From an uncultured Eubacterium sp. (lineage in GTDB: Bacteria > Bacillota > Clostridia > Lachnospirales > Lachnospiraceae): DNA of 52,587 nt. Every line of letters begins with the position of its first letter. Position 1 is the first letter of the stretch. Where the stretch lies: contig URKY01000012.1 of the NCBI GenBank assembly GCA_900548465.1, forward strand, positions 1-52,587. The letters run 5' to 3'. Made by a program: the position numbers and the translations under genes. Of the stretch, positions 35,487-43,401 are shown piece by piece. Under the pieces are notes generated by a model. That model was given only the letters and a program-made list of their open reading frames with translations. It did no database searches and was not told where the DNA came from.

Positions 35487-35496
35487 AAAACGTTTT
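35487..35496. promoter_or_regulatory. AAAACGTTTT operator-like palindrome
   Basis: This perfect 10-bp palindrome is of the LacI/GalR-family type and lies 40-50 bases upstream of the operator-containing promoter. It could support DNA looping or cooperative binding with the sites at 35442 and 35595. Confidence 0.5.
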
Positions 35497-35586
35497 TACC
35501 GCTCAATTAATGTATATTTTAACATATTCCATGACCTTAAGTCATTTTTCTTTAATAACTTTTGCACATTTATTCCTAAATAAGCC

Positions 35587-35606
35587 ATTATATCAAAACG
35601 TTTTCA
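35587..35606 (-). promoter_or_regulatory. Distal operator-promoter unit upstream of the 35361 gene
   Basis: On the minus strand TGAAAACGTTTTGATATAAT joins an operator (35595-35604) to a -10 TATAAT (35592..35587). The layout, and even the sequence after it (GATATAATGGCTT), repeats that of the proximal promoter at 35432. The -35 is weak. Apart from these sites, 35368-35708 shows no gene. Confidence 0.5.
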
Positions 35607-35708
35607 ATACATTTTTTCGTTTTTTTACATAGAGAAAGTCTGCCATACAAAATCAATACTCTTCTCTAAGATCTTTCATTTGCGACAGACTCTCATTATT
35701 ATATAATA

Positions 35709-37424
35709 TTATTTTTTAATCTTAATGCTTTTCACATTTGACCATTTACCTTTTACTGTTCTATTTACGGCTCTAACTCTGAAATAATATTTTTTATTTT
35801 TCTTAAGTCCCTTTACCGTAAATTTAACTTTCTTTGCAACTTTAGCCTTAAGTCCCTTTGTAAACTTTTTATTCAATGCATACTGAACCTGATACTTAGT
35901 TACTCCTGCTACCTTTTTCCATGTGAGCTTAACCTTTTGTTTTTTCACATTACGGGCAGTTTTTAATTTCACTTTTCCCGGCACCCCAAAAGTATCACTT
36001 ACGGTTAGTCTTGTTGAAGATTCCGTTTGGGAAACCGTTGTCTGTTCCGGTGTGTTAGCCGCAGTTGTAGTCTGTGGCTTGGTTGTTGTTTCCTGTTCCT
36101 TATAGATAAACATCTCATCATCAGAAATAGTTTCAGCACTATACCCTGTCGGATTTCCGCTATTTGAATACAATCTTCCAAGTTCTGTATAATTACCTGA
36201 TGTGTAGTCAAACATTGCTGTTGCTCCACATCCATCATACGCATCTATATCATTCTTGCTTTCTATATCATAAGGGAACCAACAGTATCTTTCTACATAC
36301 GGAACTTCGTCCATATTTTCTATAATACCTGAAACAAAATCAGCCATCTTCTTTCTTTCTGACGGAATATTATAGCTGTGATCATACCGTCCCATACCCT
36401 TCATACCAAACACAGACATTTCTGTTATCCAGATAGGTTTATGATATTTATTCCATAAAGTCTTTACAGCCTCTAATAAGCCATTTAAATCAATCACATT
36501 TCGGTAATAATGAAGCACTACTGCATCAACATCACCTTCTTTACCATCAACCCACGTTTTTGTTGTATCGTCTAAATAGTCATTATATACTCCCCATGTA
36601 CCATCAGGCTTTTTACATTTATAATCACCTTTCATAAATCTTTCAAGCCATTTAGAATCTCCACCGGGAGCCGCCGGTGCAGGAGATACCTTTCTTAATT
36701 TAAGTGGTGAAATATACTCATTCCAGACATCTATACCTTCACAAAATTCCATATTAGCCTGTCCGTCAATATCAGGTTCATTGAATCCTAAAATATAATT
36801 AGCTGTTGTCGTAAGACTTGTCATAGATTCTTTGTTGTCATCTCCGCCACCCCACATCATAGGAATGTGCTGTACACCTGCATCAACGCTGTTATTAAAT
36901 GCATCTGTTGACCAGTTATAATACCATGAACAGTTAAGCTTTCTAAGAGAAACCTTATCACTCATATCTCCACCTAAGGCAAGTCCTTTTTTTGAAACAT
37001 AAAATGTTCTTGCCTCTGATGTGATTTCTTCTGAACCCTTTACTGCTTTTACTGTCAGTTCATGTTTACTTACTGTTGTAGTGTATACTTCTGTCTTCCC
37101 TGTATCCTGTGATGTAAAGGTCTTAATAACAGACTTATCATCTGTTTTTTCTCCAATGTCTGTTCTTACAATGTCATCACCATTCCAGTACATTGGTTGT
37201 CCATCAAGATACACTGTATAAGTGTAACCTTCCATCGAATTATCAAAGCTTACATCTATGTATCCTGCCGGCACTAACTGTCCTTCAGCAGGTACTGTTA
37301 CTGCATTTGTTTTCCACTCATTGCCATCTGCCTTTACACTTACAGCTCCCGAATAAGTTATTCCACTTATCAGAAGCGCAAATGTAAGGACAAGAGAAAT
37401 GATTCTTTTCATTTCCTTTTTCAT
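35709..37424 (-). CDS. Secreted GH128-type glycoside hydrolase with Thr-rich linker and Fn3 domain (paralog 4)
   Basis: This 571-residue protein has a signal peptide (about 1-32), a beta-sandwich (about 35-148) longer than in its paralogs, a catalytic barrel (about 150-430) with E216 (LGFNEPDIDG) and E335 (WITEMSVFG), a Thr/Gln/Ser-rich linker (about 445-475), and a lysine-rich Fn3-like domain (about 482-571). The ATG follows AGGAGGCAATT. It is separated from the other GH128 genes by two carbohydrate-binding-protein genes and probably has its own promoter in 37425-37514. It is expected to act on extracellular beta-1,3-glucan; the exact substrate is unknown. Confidence 0.85.
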   Translation of the reverse strand: MKKEMKRIISLVLTFALLISGITYSGAVSVKADGNEWKTNAVTVPAEGQLVPAGYIDVSFDNSMEGYTYTVYLDGQPMYWNGDDIVRTDIGEKTDDKSVIKTFTSQDTGKTEVYTTTVSKHELTVKAVKGSEEITSEARTFYVSKKGLALGGDMSDKVSLRKLNCSWYYNWSTDAFNNSVDAGVQHIPMMWGGGDDNKESMTSLTTTANYILGFNEPDIDGQANMEFCEGIDVWNEYISPLKLRKVSPAPAAPGGDSKWLERFMKGDYKCKKPDGTWGVYNDYLDDTTKTWVDGKEGDVDAVVLHYYRNVIDLNGLLEAVKTLWNKYHKPIWITEMSVFGMKGMGRYDHSYNIPSERKKMADFVSGIIENMDEVPYVERYCWFPYDIESKNDIDAYDGCGATAMFDYTSGNYTELGRLYSNSGNPTGYSAETISDDEMFIYKEQETTTKPQTTTAANTPEQTTVSQTESSTRLTVSDTFGVPGKVKLKTARNVKKQKVKLTWKKVAGVTKYQVQYALNKKFTKGLKAKVAKKVKFTVKGLKKNKKYYFRVRAVNRTVKGKWSNVKSIKIKK

Positions 37425-37514
37425 AATTGCCTCCTATGATTTAACTTTAGTCTCCTTATTCTTTATCTTTTGCAAATTCTATATAAGGAGAACATAATTA
37501 TAATATATTGAGTT

Positions 37515-38144
37515 TTATTCATCAATATATTCCAGTTTGCTTACTGAAACTTCATATGCTACATGTTTTTCACTTTCATCTTCATTGATTTTCTTTACAT
37601 ATTCCCTGCTCTGTACTCTTCCCCATATCTGAATATGTCCACCAATTTCAAAAGTTGATGCATATCTTGCATTTCTTCCCCAGGCAATGCACGGTATGTA
37701 ATCTGATTTTCCATAAGGTCGGTTAACTGCTATAAGCAGGTCAGCAATTTCTCTTCCAAGCGGTGTTTTTCTGTATATCGGTGGTTTGCATATATATCCA
37801 TCAAGAAAAATTTGATTTGTTTTTCCTGCCTCCAGATTTTCTTCAACTTCTTCCCACTCTCTTACAAAAATAGAAAGCACCAGCTTGTTCTTTGTTCCCT
37901 CATGTCGATTATAGGATCTAAACTGACCTGATACCTCTACCAGCCTTCCCTGATAGTCCTCATTAACATCTACCAGTCTTTCTGAAACCATCAATGGAAT
38001 AACATCCGTTAATTCACTCAATCTGTCTACTGAAACATTTACTACATAAAATCCTTCACCAAACACTTCGTGACTGAATTTAAATTCAGATACGATTTCC
38101 CCTATAATACTTACTCTGTTGTTTTCAATAACTTTGTCAATCAT
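37515..38144 (-). CDS. SSB-like protein with two OB folds
   Basis: This 209-residue protein has two OB-fold-like halves: the first about 1-100 (NNRVSIIGEIVSEF...) and the second about 108-205 (NQIFLDGYICKPPIYRKTPLGREIADLLIAVNR...YIPCIAWGRNARYAS), the latter with the standard single-strand DNA-binding-protein phrasing. It lacks the acidic DDDIPF-like tail of housekeeping SSB and ends EYIDE. Tandem-OB SSB-like proteins occur in Lachnospiraceae, but their role is not settled. The ATG follows AAGGGGGAAATACA. It stands alone inside the secreted-protein block, with which it has no obvious link. Confidence 0.78.
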   Translation of the reverse strand: MIDKVIENNRVSIIGEIVSEFKFSHEVFGEGFYVVNVSVDRLSELTDVIPLMVSERLVDVNEDYQGRLVEVSGQFRSYNRHEGTKNKLVLSIFVREWEEVEENLEAGKTNQIFLDGYICKPPIYRKTPLGREIADLLIAVNRPYGKSDYIPCIAWGRNARYASTFEIGGHIQIWGRVQSREYVKKINEDESEKHVAYEVSVSKLEYIDE

Positions 38145-38263
38145 TGTATTTCCCCCTTTACCATACTTTGGTTTATTATTTTTTTATCAATACTATTATA
38201 TGTTAAAGTTTCCTAAATATGTAAAAAATCGTTCGACTTCTTCCGACCTATGTCGTAAACATT

Positions 38264-38313
38264 TAGAAAAAGACTGCCAAATAAAACAATCTTCTTTGTT
38301 CTTCGGCAGTCTT
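38264..38313 (-). terminator. Intrinsic terminator after the 38333 gene
   Basis: The 9-bp stem AAGACTGCC/GGCAGTCTT encloses a loop of about 25 nt and is followed by TTTTCTAAA on the minus strand, 20 bases after the gene's stop. Confidence 0.75.
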
Positions 38314-38332
38314 CTAATAAAAATCATGTAAA

Positions 38333-39202
38333 TTATTTAACTTTTACTTTCTTCTTTGCGCTGAATGTTCCTGTAACACCTGAACTCTTTGCTACAGCTG
38401 CTACCCGAACAACTACCTTTTTACCTTTAACTTTCTTTGCAGTAAATGTAGTCTTCTTTGTTGTGTATTTCTTCTTTCCAACTTTTACTTTGTAAGCCTT
38501 AGCGCCATCAACCTTACTGAATTTAACAGTAACCTGTTTTTTCTTCTTTGACTTAGCTGATTTAATCTTAGGCTGTCCAATTAATGTAAACTTAGAAACT
38601 TCAATCTTTGTTGCAGAACCTGAATCACCATTTGCATCATTTGCTAATTCAACTGTAGCATCTTTGTTGAATGTGCTCTTGAATACTTTATATCTTGCAT
38701 CTGCATCACCATCTGTTGCTACATTTAATCTGTTACCAAAATCTCCACCAACACCAAAGTATACTGAGTTAGCATTATTTGCAGCCTTAAATGTCTTTGT
38801 AAAATTTACTGTTCCGTTTGGTTCAAGTTTGATCCATGTTGAATATGCAAGTATTTCGCCTGTAGCAACCTTTACATATACATATTTAGGAATGTTTGTT
38901 CCCTTGATTGTAAATGAAAGTGTGTATGTCTGACCTTTCTTTACTGATACCTTAGCTGTGTTAGGCTTTGTGTTGTCCATGAATATCTGTCCACCCCAGA
39001 TACCACCCCATCCGATAGTATCCAAAGCTGCTGTGAATCCATCAGCCTTCTCTGAAACAAGTTTTCCTGCTGCTCCTTCGTTCCATCCTTCTGAAGCTCC
39101 GAAATAGCTTCCCCATGTTGCAGCGAAACATGTTGTTCCCATTGTAAACACAAGTGAAAGTGCTAAAACGGATGCTGCAAACTTCTTTGCCAATCTTCTC
39201 AT
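38333..39202 (-). CDS. Secreted carbohydrate-binding-like protein with Fn3 domain (short form)
   Basis: The protein has 289 residues from the ATG at 39202, chosen for its AAAAGGAGGAGAACAATC site; the frame extends upstream to 39241 without one. A signal peptide covers about 1-28 (ending TTCFAAT). A CBM-like module follows (TIGWGGIWGGQIF, KGQTYTLSFTIKG, VYFGVGGDFG), then a Lys-rich Fn3-like domain (about 210-289). It shares the T(I)GW and (K)GxTYTLSF motifs with the other two carbohydrate-binding proteins. No catalytic residues are seen. Confidence 0.75.
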   Translation of the reverse strand: MRRLAKKFAASVLALSLVFTMGTTCFAATWGSYFGASEGWNEGAAGKLVSEKADGFTAALDTIGWGGIWGGQIFMDNTKPNTAKVSVKKGQTYTLSFTIKGTNIPKYVYVKVATGEILAYSTWIKLEPNGTVNFTKTFKAANNANSVYFGVGGDFGNRLNVATDGDADARYKVFKSTFNKDATVELANDANGDSGSATKIEVSKFTLIGQPKIKSAKSKKKKQVTVKFSKVDGAKAYKVKVGKKKYTTKKTTFTAKKVKGKKVVVRVAAVAKSSGVTGTFSAKKKVKVK

Positions 39203-39316
39203 GATTGTTCTCCTCCTTTTAAATAATAAATAAGTTGTCATACAATTACGGGAACTTATTCCCTCCGTTTGTAATTGTACTAGATTATGTGTCTTAATAC
39301 AACACTCTCTTGCTTT

Positions 39317-40294
39317 CTATTCTATAACATTTATAGGGGTTCCTGCAAGCCATTTTTTTAAATTTTCTGAAACGATTTTTACAAGTCTCGTTCTGGTTTC
39401 AACAGGAGCCCAGGCTGCATGAGGTGTTATAACTAAGTTCTTTGCCTTTAACAATACGGAATCCGGCCTCATCGGCTCATCTTTTATAACGTCAAGTGCT
39501 GCCTTTCCAATAACACCATTATTCAGTGCCAGTACTAAATCTTCTTCATTAACAACGCCTCCTCTGGAAGTATTTATAAACATAGAATCCTTTTTCATTT
39601 TCGAAAAGAACTCTTTGTTACACATTAATTCCGAATCCTTATTAAGTGGGCAGTGCATTGTTACTATGTCTGAATTTTTAAGAATTTCATCTATCGGAAT
39701 GACCTTAATCATTCCCTCATTCTCTGCCTCTTTTTTTCTATTCGGATCTTCAAGAAGACTTCTGCTGTATACCAAAGCCTTCATTCCAAAAGCATTTGCT
39801 ACTTTTGCTACATTTCTTCCTATGGAGCCGTAACCTATGACGCCTATTGTTTTATTGTACAGTTCACTCATTTCCATAAATGGTGAAAAGCGTTCTGCCT
39901 CTACCCATCCTTTGTTCTTTACAAATTCATTATACTTTGAAATTGTGTTGTAATAATGAAGAATAAAAGCAAATACATGTTGTGTTACAGCTTCTGTTGA
40001 GTAACTTCCCGCATTGCAGACTGTTATGCCATGTTTTTTAGTGTATTCTAAATCTATATTATTATACCCGGTTGCAAAAAGCCCAATATATTTAAGTTTT
40101 TGAGCCCCTTCCAGATTTTCTTTTGTCATTAATGTTTTATTACACAAAACCACATCAGCATCTTTTATTCTTTCTTTTATTTCGTTATTCTTTGTTGCCT
40201 GATAAATAATAACCTCACCATATTCGTCAAATATGGAAAAATCTATGTCATTATCTATAACAAGTGTGGCGGCATCTAAAATTACAATTTTCAT
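39317..40294 (-). CDS. D-isomer-specific 2-hydroxyacid dehydrogenase
   Basis: This 325-residue protein has a split substrate-binding domain and a central NAD-binding domain with IGVIGYGSIGRNVA. The catalytic His is in PHAAWAP, and the conserved Arg and Glu lie in NTSRGGVV and DVIKDEP. It reduces a 2-keto acid (glycerate/hydroxypyruvate-type or similar) reversibly with NAD(P)H. The substrate cannot be told. The ATG follows ATGAGGTTTTGAT. The gene lies just downstream of efp but beyond a terminator. Confidence 0.9.
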   Translation of the reverse strand: MKIVILDAATLVIDNDIDFSIFDEYGEVIIYQATKNNEIKERIKDADVVLCNKTLMTKENLEGAQKLKYIGLFATGYNNIDLEYTKKHGITVCNAGSYSTEAVTQHVFAFILHYYNTISKYNEFVKNKGWVEAERFSPFMEMSELYNKTIGVIGYGSIGRNVAKVANAFGMKALVYSRSLLEDPNRKKEAENEGMIKVIPIDEILKNSDIVTMHCPLNKDSELMCNKEFFSKMKKDSMFINTSRGGVVNEEDLVLALNNGVIGKAALDVIKDEPMRPDSVLLKAKNLVITPHAAWAPVETRTRLVKIVSENLKKWLAGTPINVIE

Positions 40295-40327
40295 ATCAAA
40301 ACCTCATATAACAATATCCGATTATAT

Positions 40328-40365
40328 AAAAAAGAGATTTCAAAATAATTAAATTTTGAAACCTC
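40328..40365 (-). terminator. Intrinsic terminator after efp
   Basis: GAGGTTTCAAAAT pairs with ATTTTGAAATCTC (one G-U pair) around a short loop and is followed by TTTTTT on the minus strand, 22 bases after the efp stop. Confidence 0.85.
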
Positions 40366-40387
40366 CCTTTTACAAAATTCAAAACTA

Positions 40388-40945
40388 TTATACTCTCTTT
40401 GAGTATTCTCCCGTTCTTGTATCAATTACAATTGTTTCACCCTGTTCTACGAACAATGGAACGTAAACTGTTGCTCCTGTTTCAACAACTGCAGGTTTTG
40501 TAGCATTGGTTGCTGTGTTACCCTTGAATCCCGGTTCTGTTTCAGTAATCTGAAGTTCAACTGTAATAGGTGGTTCAATTGCAAAAATGTCACCCTTGCA
40601 TGAACAAATCTTTACTGTTTCGTTTTCCTTTACAAATTTAAGAGAATCACCAACTTTGTCAGCACTTACTGCTATCTGATCAAATGTTTCTCCATCCATA
40701 AAGTAGTATAAATCACCATCATTGTATAAATACTGCATATCTTTTCTGTCGATGTGTGCGTTTTCGAATTTTTCTGTTGGTCTGAATGTTGTTTCTACAA
40801 CACCACCACTCTTAATATCTTTTAATTTTGTTCTAACGAACGCTGCGCCTTTTCCCGGCTTTACATGCTGAAATTCAATAATCTGACAAATCTTTCCATC
40901 ATATTCGATTGTAATGCCGTTTTTGAAATCGCCTGCTGTTACCAT
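40388..40945 (-). CDS. efp: Translation elongation factor P
   Basis: This 185-residue, three-domain tRNA-shaped protein relieves ribosome stalling at polyproline. The acceptor-loop Lys is K32 in VKPGKGAAF. The C-terminal signature [12 protein letters not shown]...[14 protein letters not shown] is intact. No modification-enzyme gene is near, so whether K32 is modified cannot be told here. The ATG follows AGGAAAGATT. Confidence 0.97.
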   Translation of the reverse strand: MVTAGDFKNGITIEYDGKICQIIEFQHVKPGKGAAFVRTKLKDIKSGGVVETTFRPTEKFENAHIDRKDMQYLYNDGDLYYFMDGETFDQIAVSADKVGDSLKFVKENETVKICSCKGDIFAIEPPITVELQITETEPGFKGNTATNATKPAVVETGATVYVPLFVEQGETIVIDTRTGEYSKRV

Positions 40946-41016
40946 AATCTTTCCTCCTAAAAGTTCATCTGTGATAAATCACGCTTTTTCTATTATAAAT
41001 TATATCATAACTAATT

Positions 41017-42342
41017 TCAACCATTTTGTACTTTGACTATGCCTTTTTTCTCAAGTTGTGACAACAATACATAGCATGTCATAACCCTGTCATTGCCATC
41101 CACGTTAATTTTCATATCTGACACGGACTGATAACGGGGTTCTCTCTCTTCCATCAGTTTCTTTATATGTTCAAGGCTCATGTCATTATTAAGTACAGGT
41201 CTGTGGGTATGATCTTTTACCCTGTCAAAAATGGTTTCCGGTGTGGCCGTAAGAAGTGCTATCACGCCATTCTCTTTTAATACGCTCACGTTTTCATCTT
41301 TTAAAACCGCTCCTCCACCACAGGATATTATCTGACTTTTATTTTCACATATTTCTCTTATGGCATTGGTTTCAATTTTTCTAAAATATTCTTCTCCATT
41401 TTTTTCGAAGATTTCACTAATAGCCATCCCCTCTTTTTTAACAATATATGCATCCACATCTACTTCTTCAAAGCATGTTATTTCAGCCAATGTCATTGAT
41501 ATTGTTGTTTTTCCGGTTCCCATAAAGCCAATTAGGGCAATATTTCCACTTAATGTGCATCCCCTGTTATATGTCATGAGTTTTCTTATAATATCTGTTT
41601 TTATCTGTCCCGGAGCCGATGCATTATTTCCTGACGCAAATGTTATACAGGAGCCTGTCTCCTTTGTGCATACCCTTGTAACTGCTCCCAGTTCCCCCAT
41701 GGACATTGTTATAATAGGAGCATCAATTTCTTTTTTCACTTTTTCGGAGGCCTCTATTAATTTCATTACATCCTTTTTGTTTTCAGGCATCACTGCCAGT
41801 TTACAGATATTTGCTCCTAAGTTTTTAGTCTCCTTTAATATCCTTTCCATTTCTTCCACTGAAGGAGTTTTATCAAAATAATGATTTGAACCAATTATTT
41901 TATATTCAGAAGTTATCCATTCATCAACTTCTTTTAAATCATCAAACAATTCATATATTCTATCTTTATTTCTGTACATTTCTACATCATAAAAGTCCGC
42001 GTCCCCATGGCAAATGGCACTTACAATATATTTTTTGTACAAATCCCATGTTATGCTTTTTTCCCCACCTTCTTCTTTTGTTCTGAAAGTATATATAAGA
42101 GGAATGTCTTTTAATATATTTCTTATTTTTTTTGCAATAAGGTGAATATAATAATCTCCCTCTGCCTTATTTGAAATATCTAAATAATCAACCCGCCATT
42201 CAACTATGTCCGGTTTCATTTTTACTACATCTCTTGCCTGTGACAACAACTCCCTTTTGTTTTTTCCCATAATAGGCACACATACCTTCGTATCTCCTGT
42301 AAGGTCTGTGTTTCTTTTTTCTTCCTGCTTAAACAACTTCAT
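41017..42342 (-). CDS. AroD-AroK fusion: type I 3-dehydroquinate dehydratase plus shikimate kinase
   Basis: The protein has 441 residues from the ATG at 42342 (site GGAGGCAGGC; an ATG at 42354 overlaps that site). Residues about 15-255 are a type I dehydroquinase, with the catalytic His154 (GSNHYFDKTPS) and Schiff-base Lys181 (NICKLAVMP). Residues about 265-441 are a shikimate kinase, with P-loop GFMGTGKT (272-279), DVDAYI, CGGGAVL, and EREPRYQ. One chain therefore catalyses steps 3 and 5 of the shikimate pathway. Step 4 (AroE) is encoded by the divergent neighbour. Both halves look complete. Confidence 0.94.
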   Translation of the reverse strand: MKLFKQEEKRNTDLTGDTKVCVPIMGKNKRELLSQARDVVKMKPDIVEWRVDYLDISNKAEGDYYIHLIAKKIRNILKDIPLIYTFRTKEEGGEKSITWDLYKKYIVSAICHGDADFYDVEMYRNKDRIYELFDDLKEVDEWITSEYKIIGSNHYFDKTPSVEEMERILKETKNLGANICKLAVMPENKKDVMKLIEASEKVKKEIDAPIITMSMGELGAVTRVCTKETGSCITFASGNNASAPGQIKTDIIRKLMTYNRGCTLSGNIALIGFMGTGKTTISMTLAEITCFEEVDVDAYIVKKEGMAISEIFEKNGEEYFRKIETNAIREICENKSQIISCGGGAVLKDENVSVLKENGVIALLTATPETIFDRVKDHTHRPVLNNDMSLEHIKKLMEEREPRYQSVSDMKINVDGNDRVMTCYVLLSQLEKKGIVKVQNG

Positions 42343-42369
42343 GCCTGCCTCCATTTTTACAATAATACA

Positions 42370-42398
42370 AGTATAATTTAGCCTTGTTTTTTAGTCAA
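42370..42398 (-). promoter_or_regulatory. Promoter of the aroD-aroK fusion gene
   Basis: The -35 is TTGACT (42398..42393) and the -10 is TATACT (42375..42370), with 17 nt between. The transcript start would be near 42363. Confidence 0.7.
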
Positions 42399-42407
42399 TG
42401 TGAAAGG

Positions 42408-42436
42408 TTTACATTTTTCAAAAAAACTTTTATACT
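42408..42436 (+). promoter_or_regulatory. Promoter of aroE
   Basis: The -35 is TTTACA (42408-42413) and the -10 is TATACT (42431-42436), with 17 nt between. It is back to back with the minus-strand promoter of the fusion gene, the two -35 boxes being 9 bases apart, so the genes could be co-regulated. Confidence 0.7.
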
Positions 42437-42482
42437 TTTATATGAAAATTTGGCAAAACTATTACCGGATTTTCTATTTTTG

Positions 42483-42520
42483 AAAGGAGATAATCAGATT
42501 CTTCTGATTTGTAATAAACT
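42483..42520 (+). promoter_or_regulatory. Ribosome site of aroE bridged to its start by a hairpin
   Basis: The only good Shine-Dalgarno sequence, AAAGGAG (42483-42489), is 31 bases before the ATG. The hairpin AATCAGA/TCTGATT (42492-42498 with 42503-42509) would shorten the effective spacing to about 13 bases. Upstream in-frame stops rule out a nearer start. Confidence 0.55.
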
Positions 42521-43393
42521 ATGAGTTGTATCAGCGAAATAACAGGTCACACAAAGCTTACAGGATTGCTTGGAAGCCCTGTTTCCCACAGTAAATCCCC
42601 ACTAATGCACAATGAGGCTTTCAGACTTCTGGGACTGGACTACGTATATCTCTGTTTTGATGTTCCTGAAAATAATTTGGAAGTTGCTTTTGAGGGACTA
42701 AAAAAATTAAACATTGCAGGTTTTAACTGTACAATGCCTGACAAAGCCCTTATGTGCCAGTTAGTTGATGATTTATCACCGGCTGCCAGTATGATTGGTG
42801 CTGTTAATACTGTAGTTAACGAAAATGGCAAATTCATCGGTCACAACACTGACGGTATTGGATATATGATGTCATTAAAGGATGCAGGGTTTGATGTCAC
42901 CGGCAAAACTATGACTCTTCTCGGCTGTGGCGGTGCCGCTTCATCTATTTTAGTTCAGGCAGCCTTAGATGGCATTCCAAAAATAAATGTATTCAACAGA
43001 AAAGGCCGCTCCTGGGAGCATGCACAACGCATGGTCGAAACCATAAACAAAAACACTAACTGCCACGCAGTATTATATGATTTAAACGACGAAGATTCCC
43101 TTGGCGAAGCAATCACTGAAAGTGGAATTTTAACCAACGCCACATCTGTCGGTATGGCACCTGACCTTGAAAGTTGTCCAATCATGGACACTTCCATTCT
43201 ACATCCCGACTTAATAGTGTCTGACATAATATATAATCCATTAGAAACCAAACTTCTGAAACTAGCAAAGTCAAACGGCTGTCCAACAATCAACGGTCTC
43301 TACATGCTCCTTTACCAGGGAGCCGAAGCTTTTAAAATCTGGACCGGAAAAGACATGCCTGTAGATGCAATTAAAGAAAAATATTTCAAATAA
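42521..43393 (+). CDS. aroE: Shikimate dehydrogenase
   Basis: This 290-residue enzyme has the shikimate-binding SHSKSPLMHN (22-31), the catalytic Lys75 in FNCTMPDKAL, D111 in HNTDGIGY, and the NADP-binding LLGCGGAASS. It reduces 3-dehydroshikimate to shikimate, the step between the two activities of the divergent AroD-AroK protein. The ATG is fixed by stops just upstream; its ribosome site is distant and hairpin-bridged. Element D lies immediately downstream. Confidence 0.96.
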   Translation: MSCISEITGHTKLTGLLGSPVSHSKSPLMHNEAFRLLGLDYVYLCFDVPENNLEVAFEGLKKLNIAGFNCTMPDKALMCQLVDDLSPAASMIGAVNTVVNENGKFIGHNTDGIGYMMSLKDAGFDVTGKTMTLLGCGGAASSILVQAALDGIPKINVFNRKGRSWEHAQRMVETINKNTNCHAVLYDLNDEDSLGEAITESGILTNATSVGMAPDLESCPIMDTSILHPDLIVSDIIYNPLETKLLKLAKSNGCPTINGLYMLLYQGAEAFKIWTGKDMPVDAIKEKYFK

Positions 43394-43401
43394 AAAAGAA
43401 A

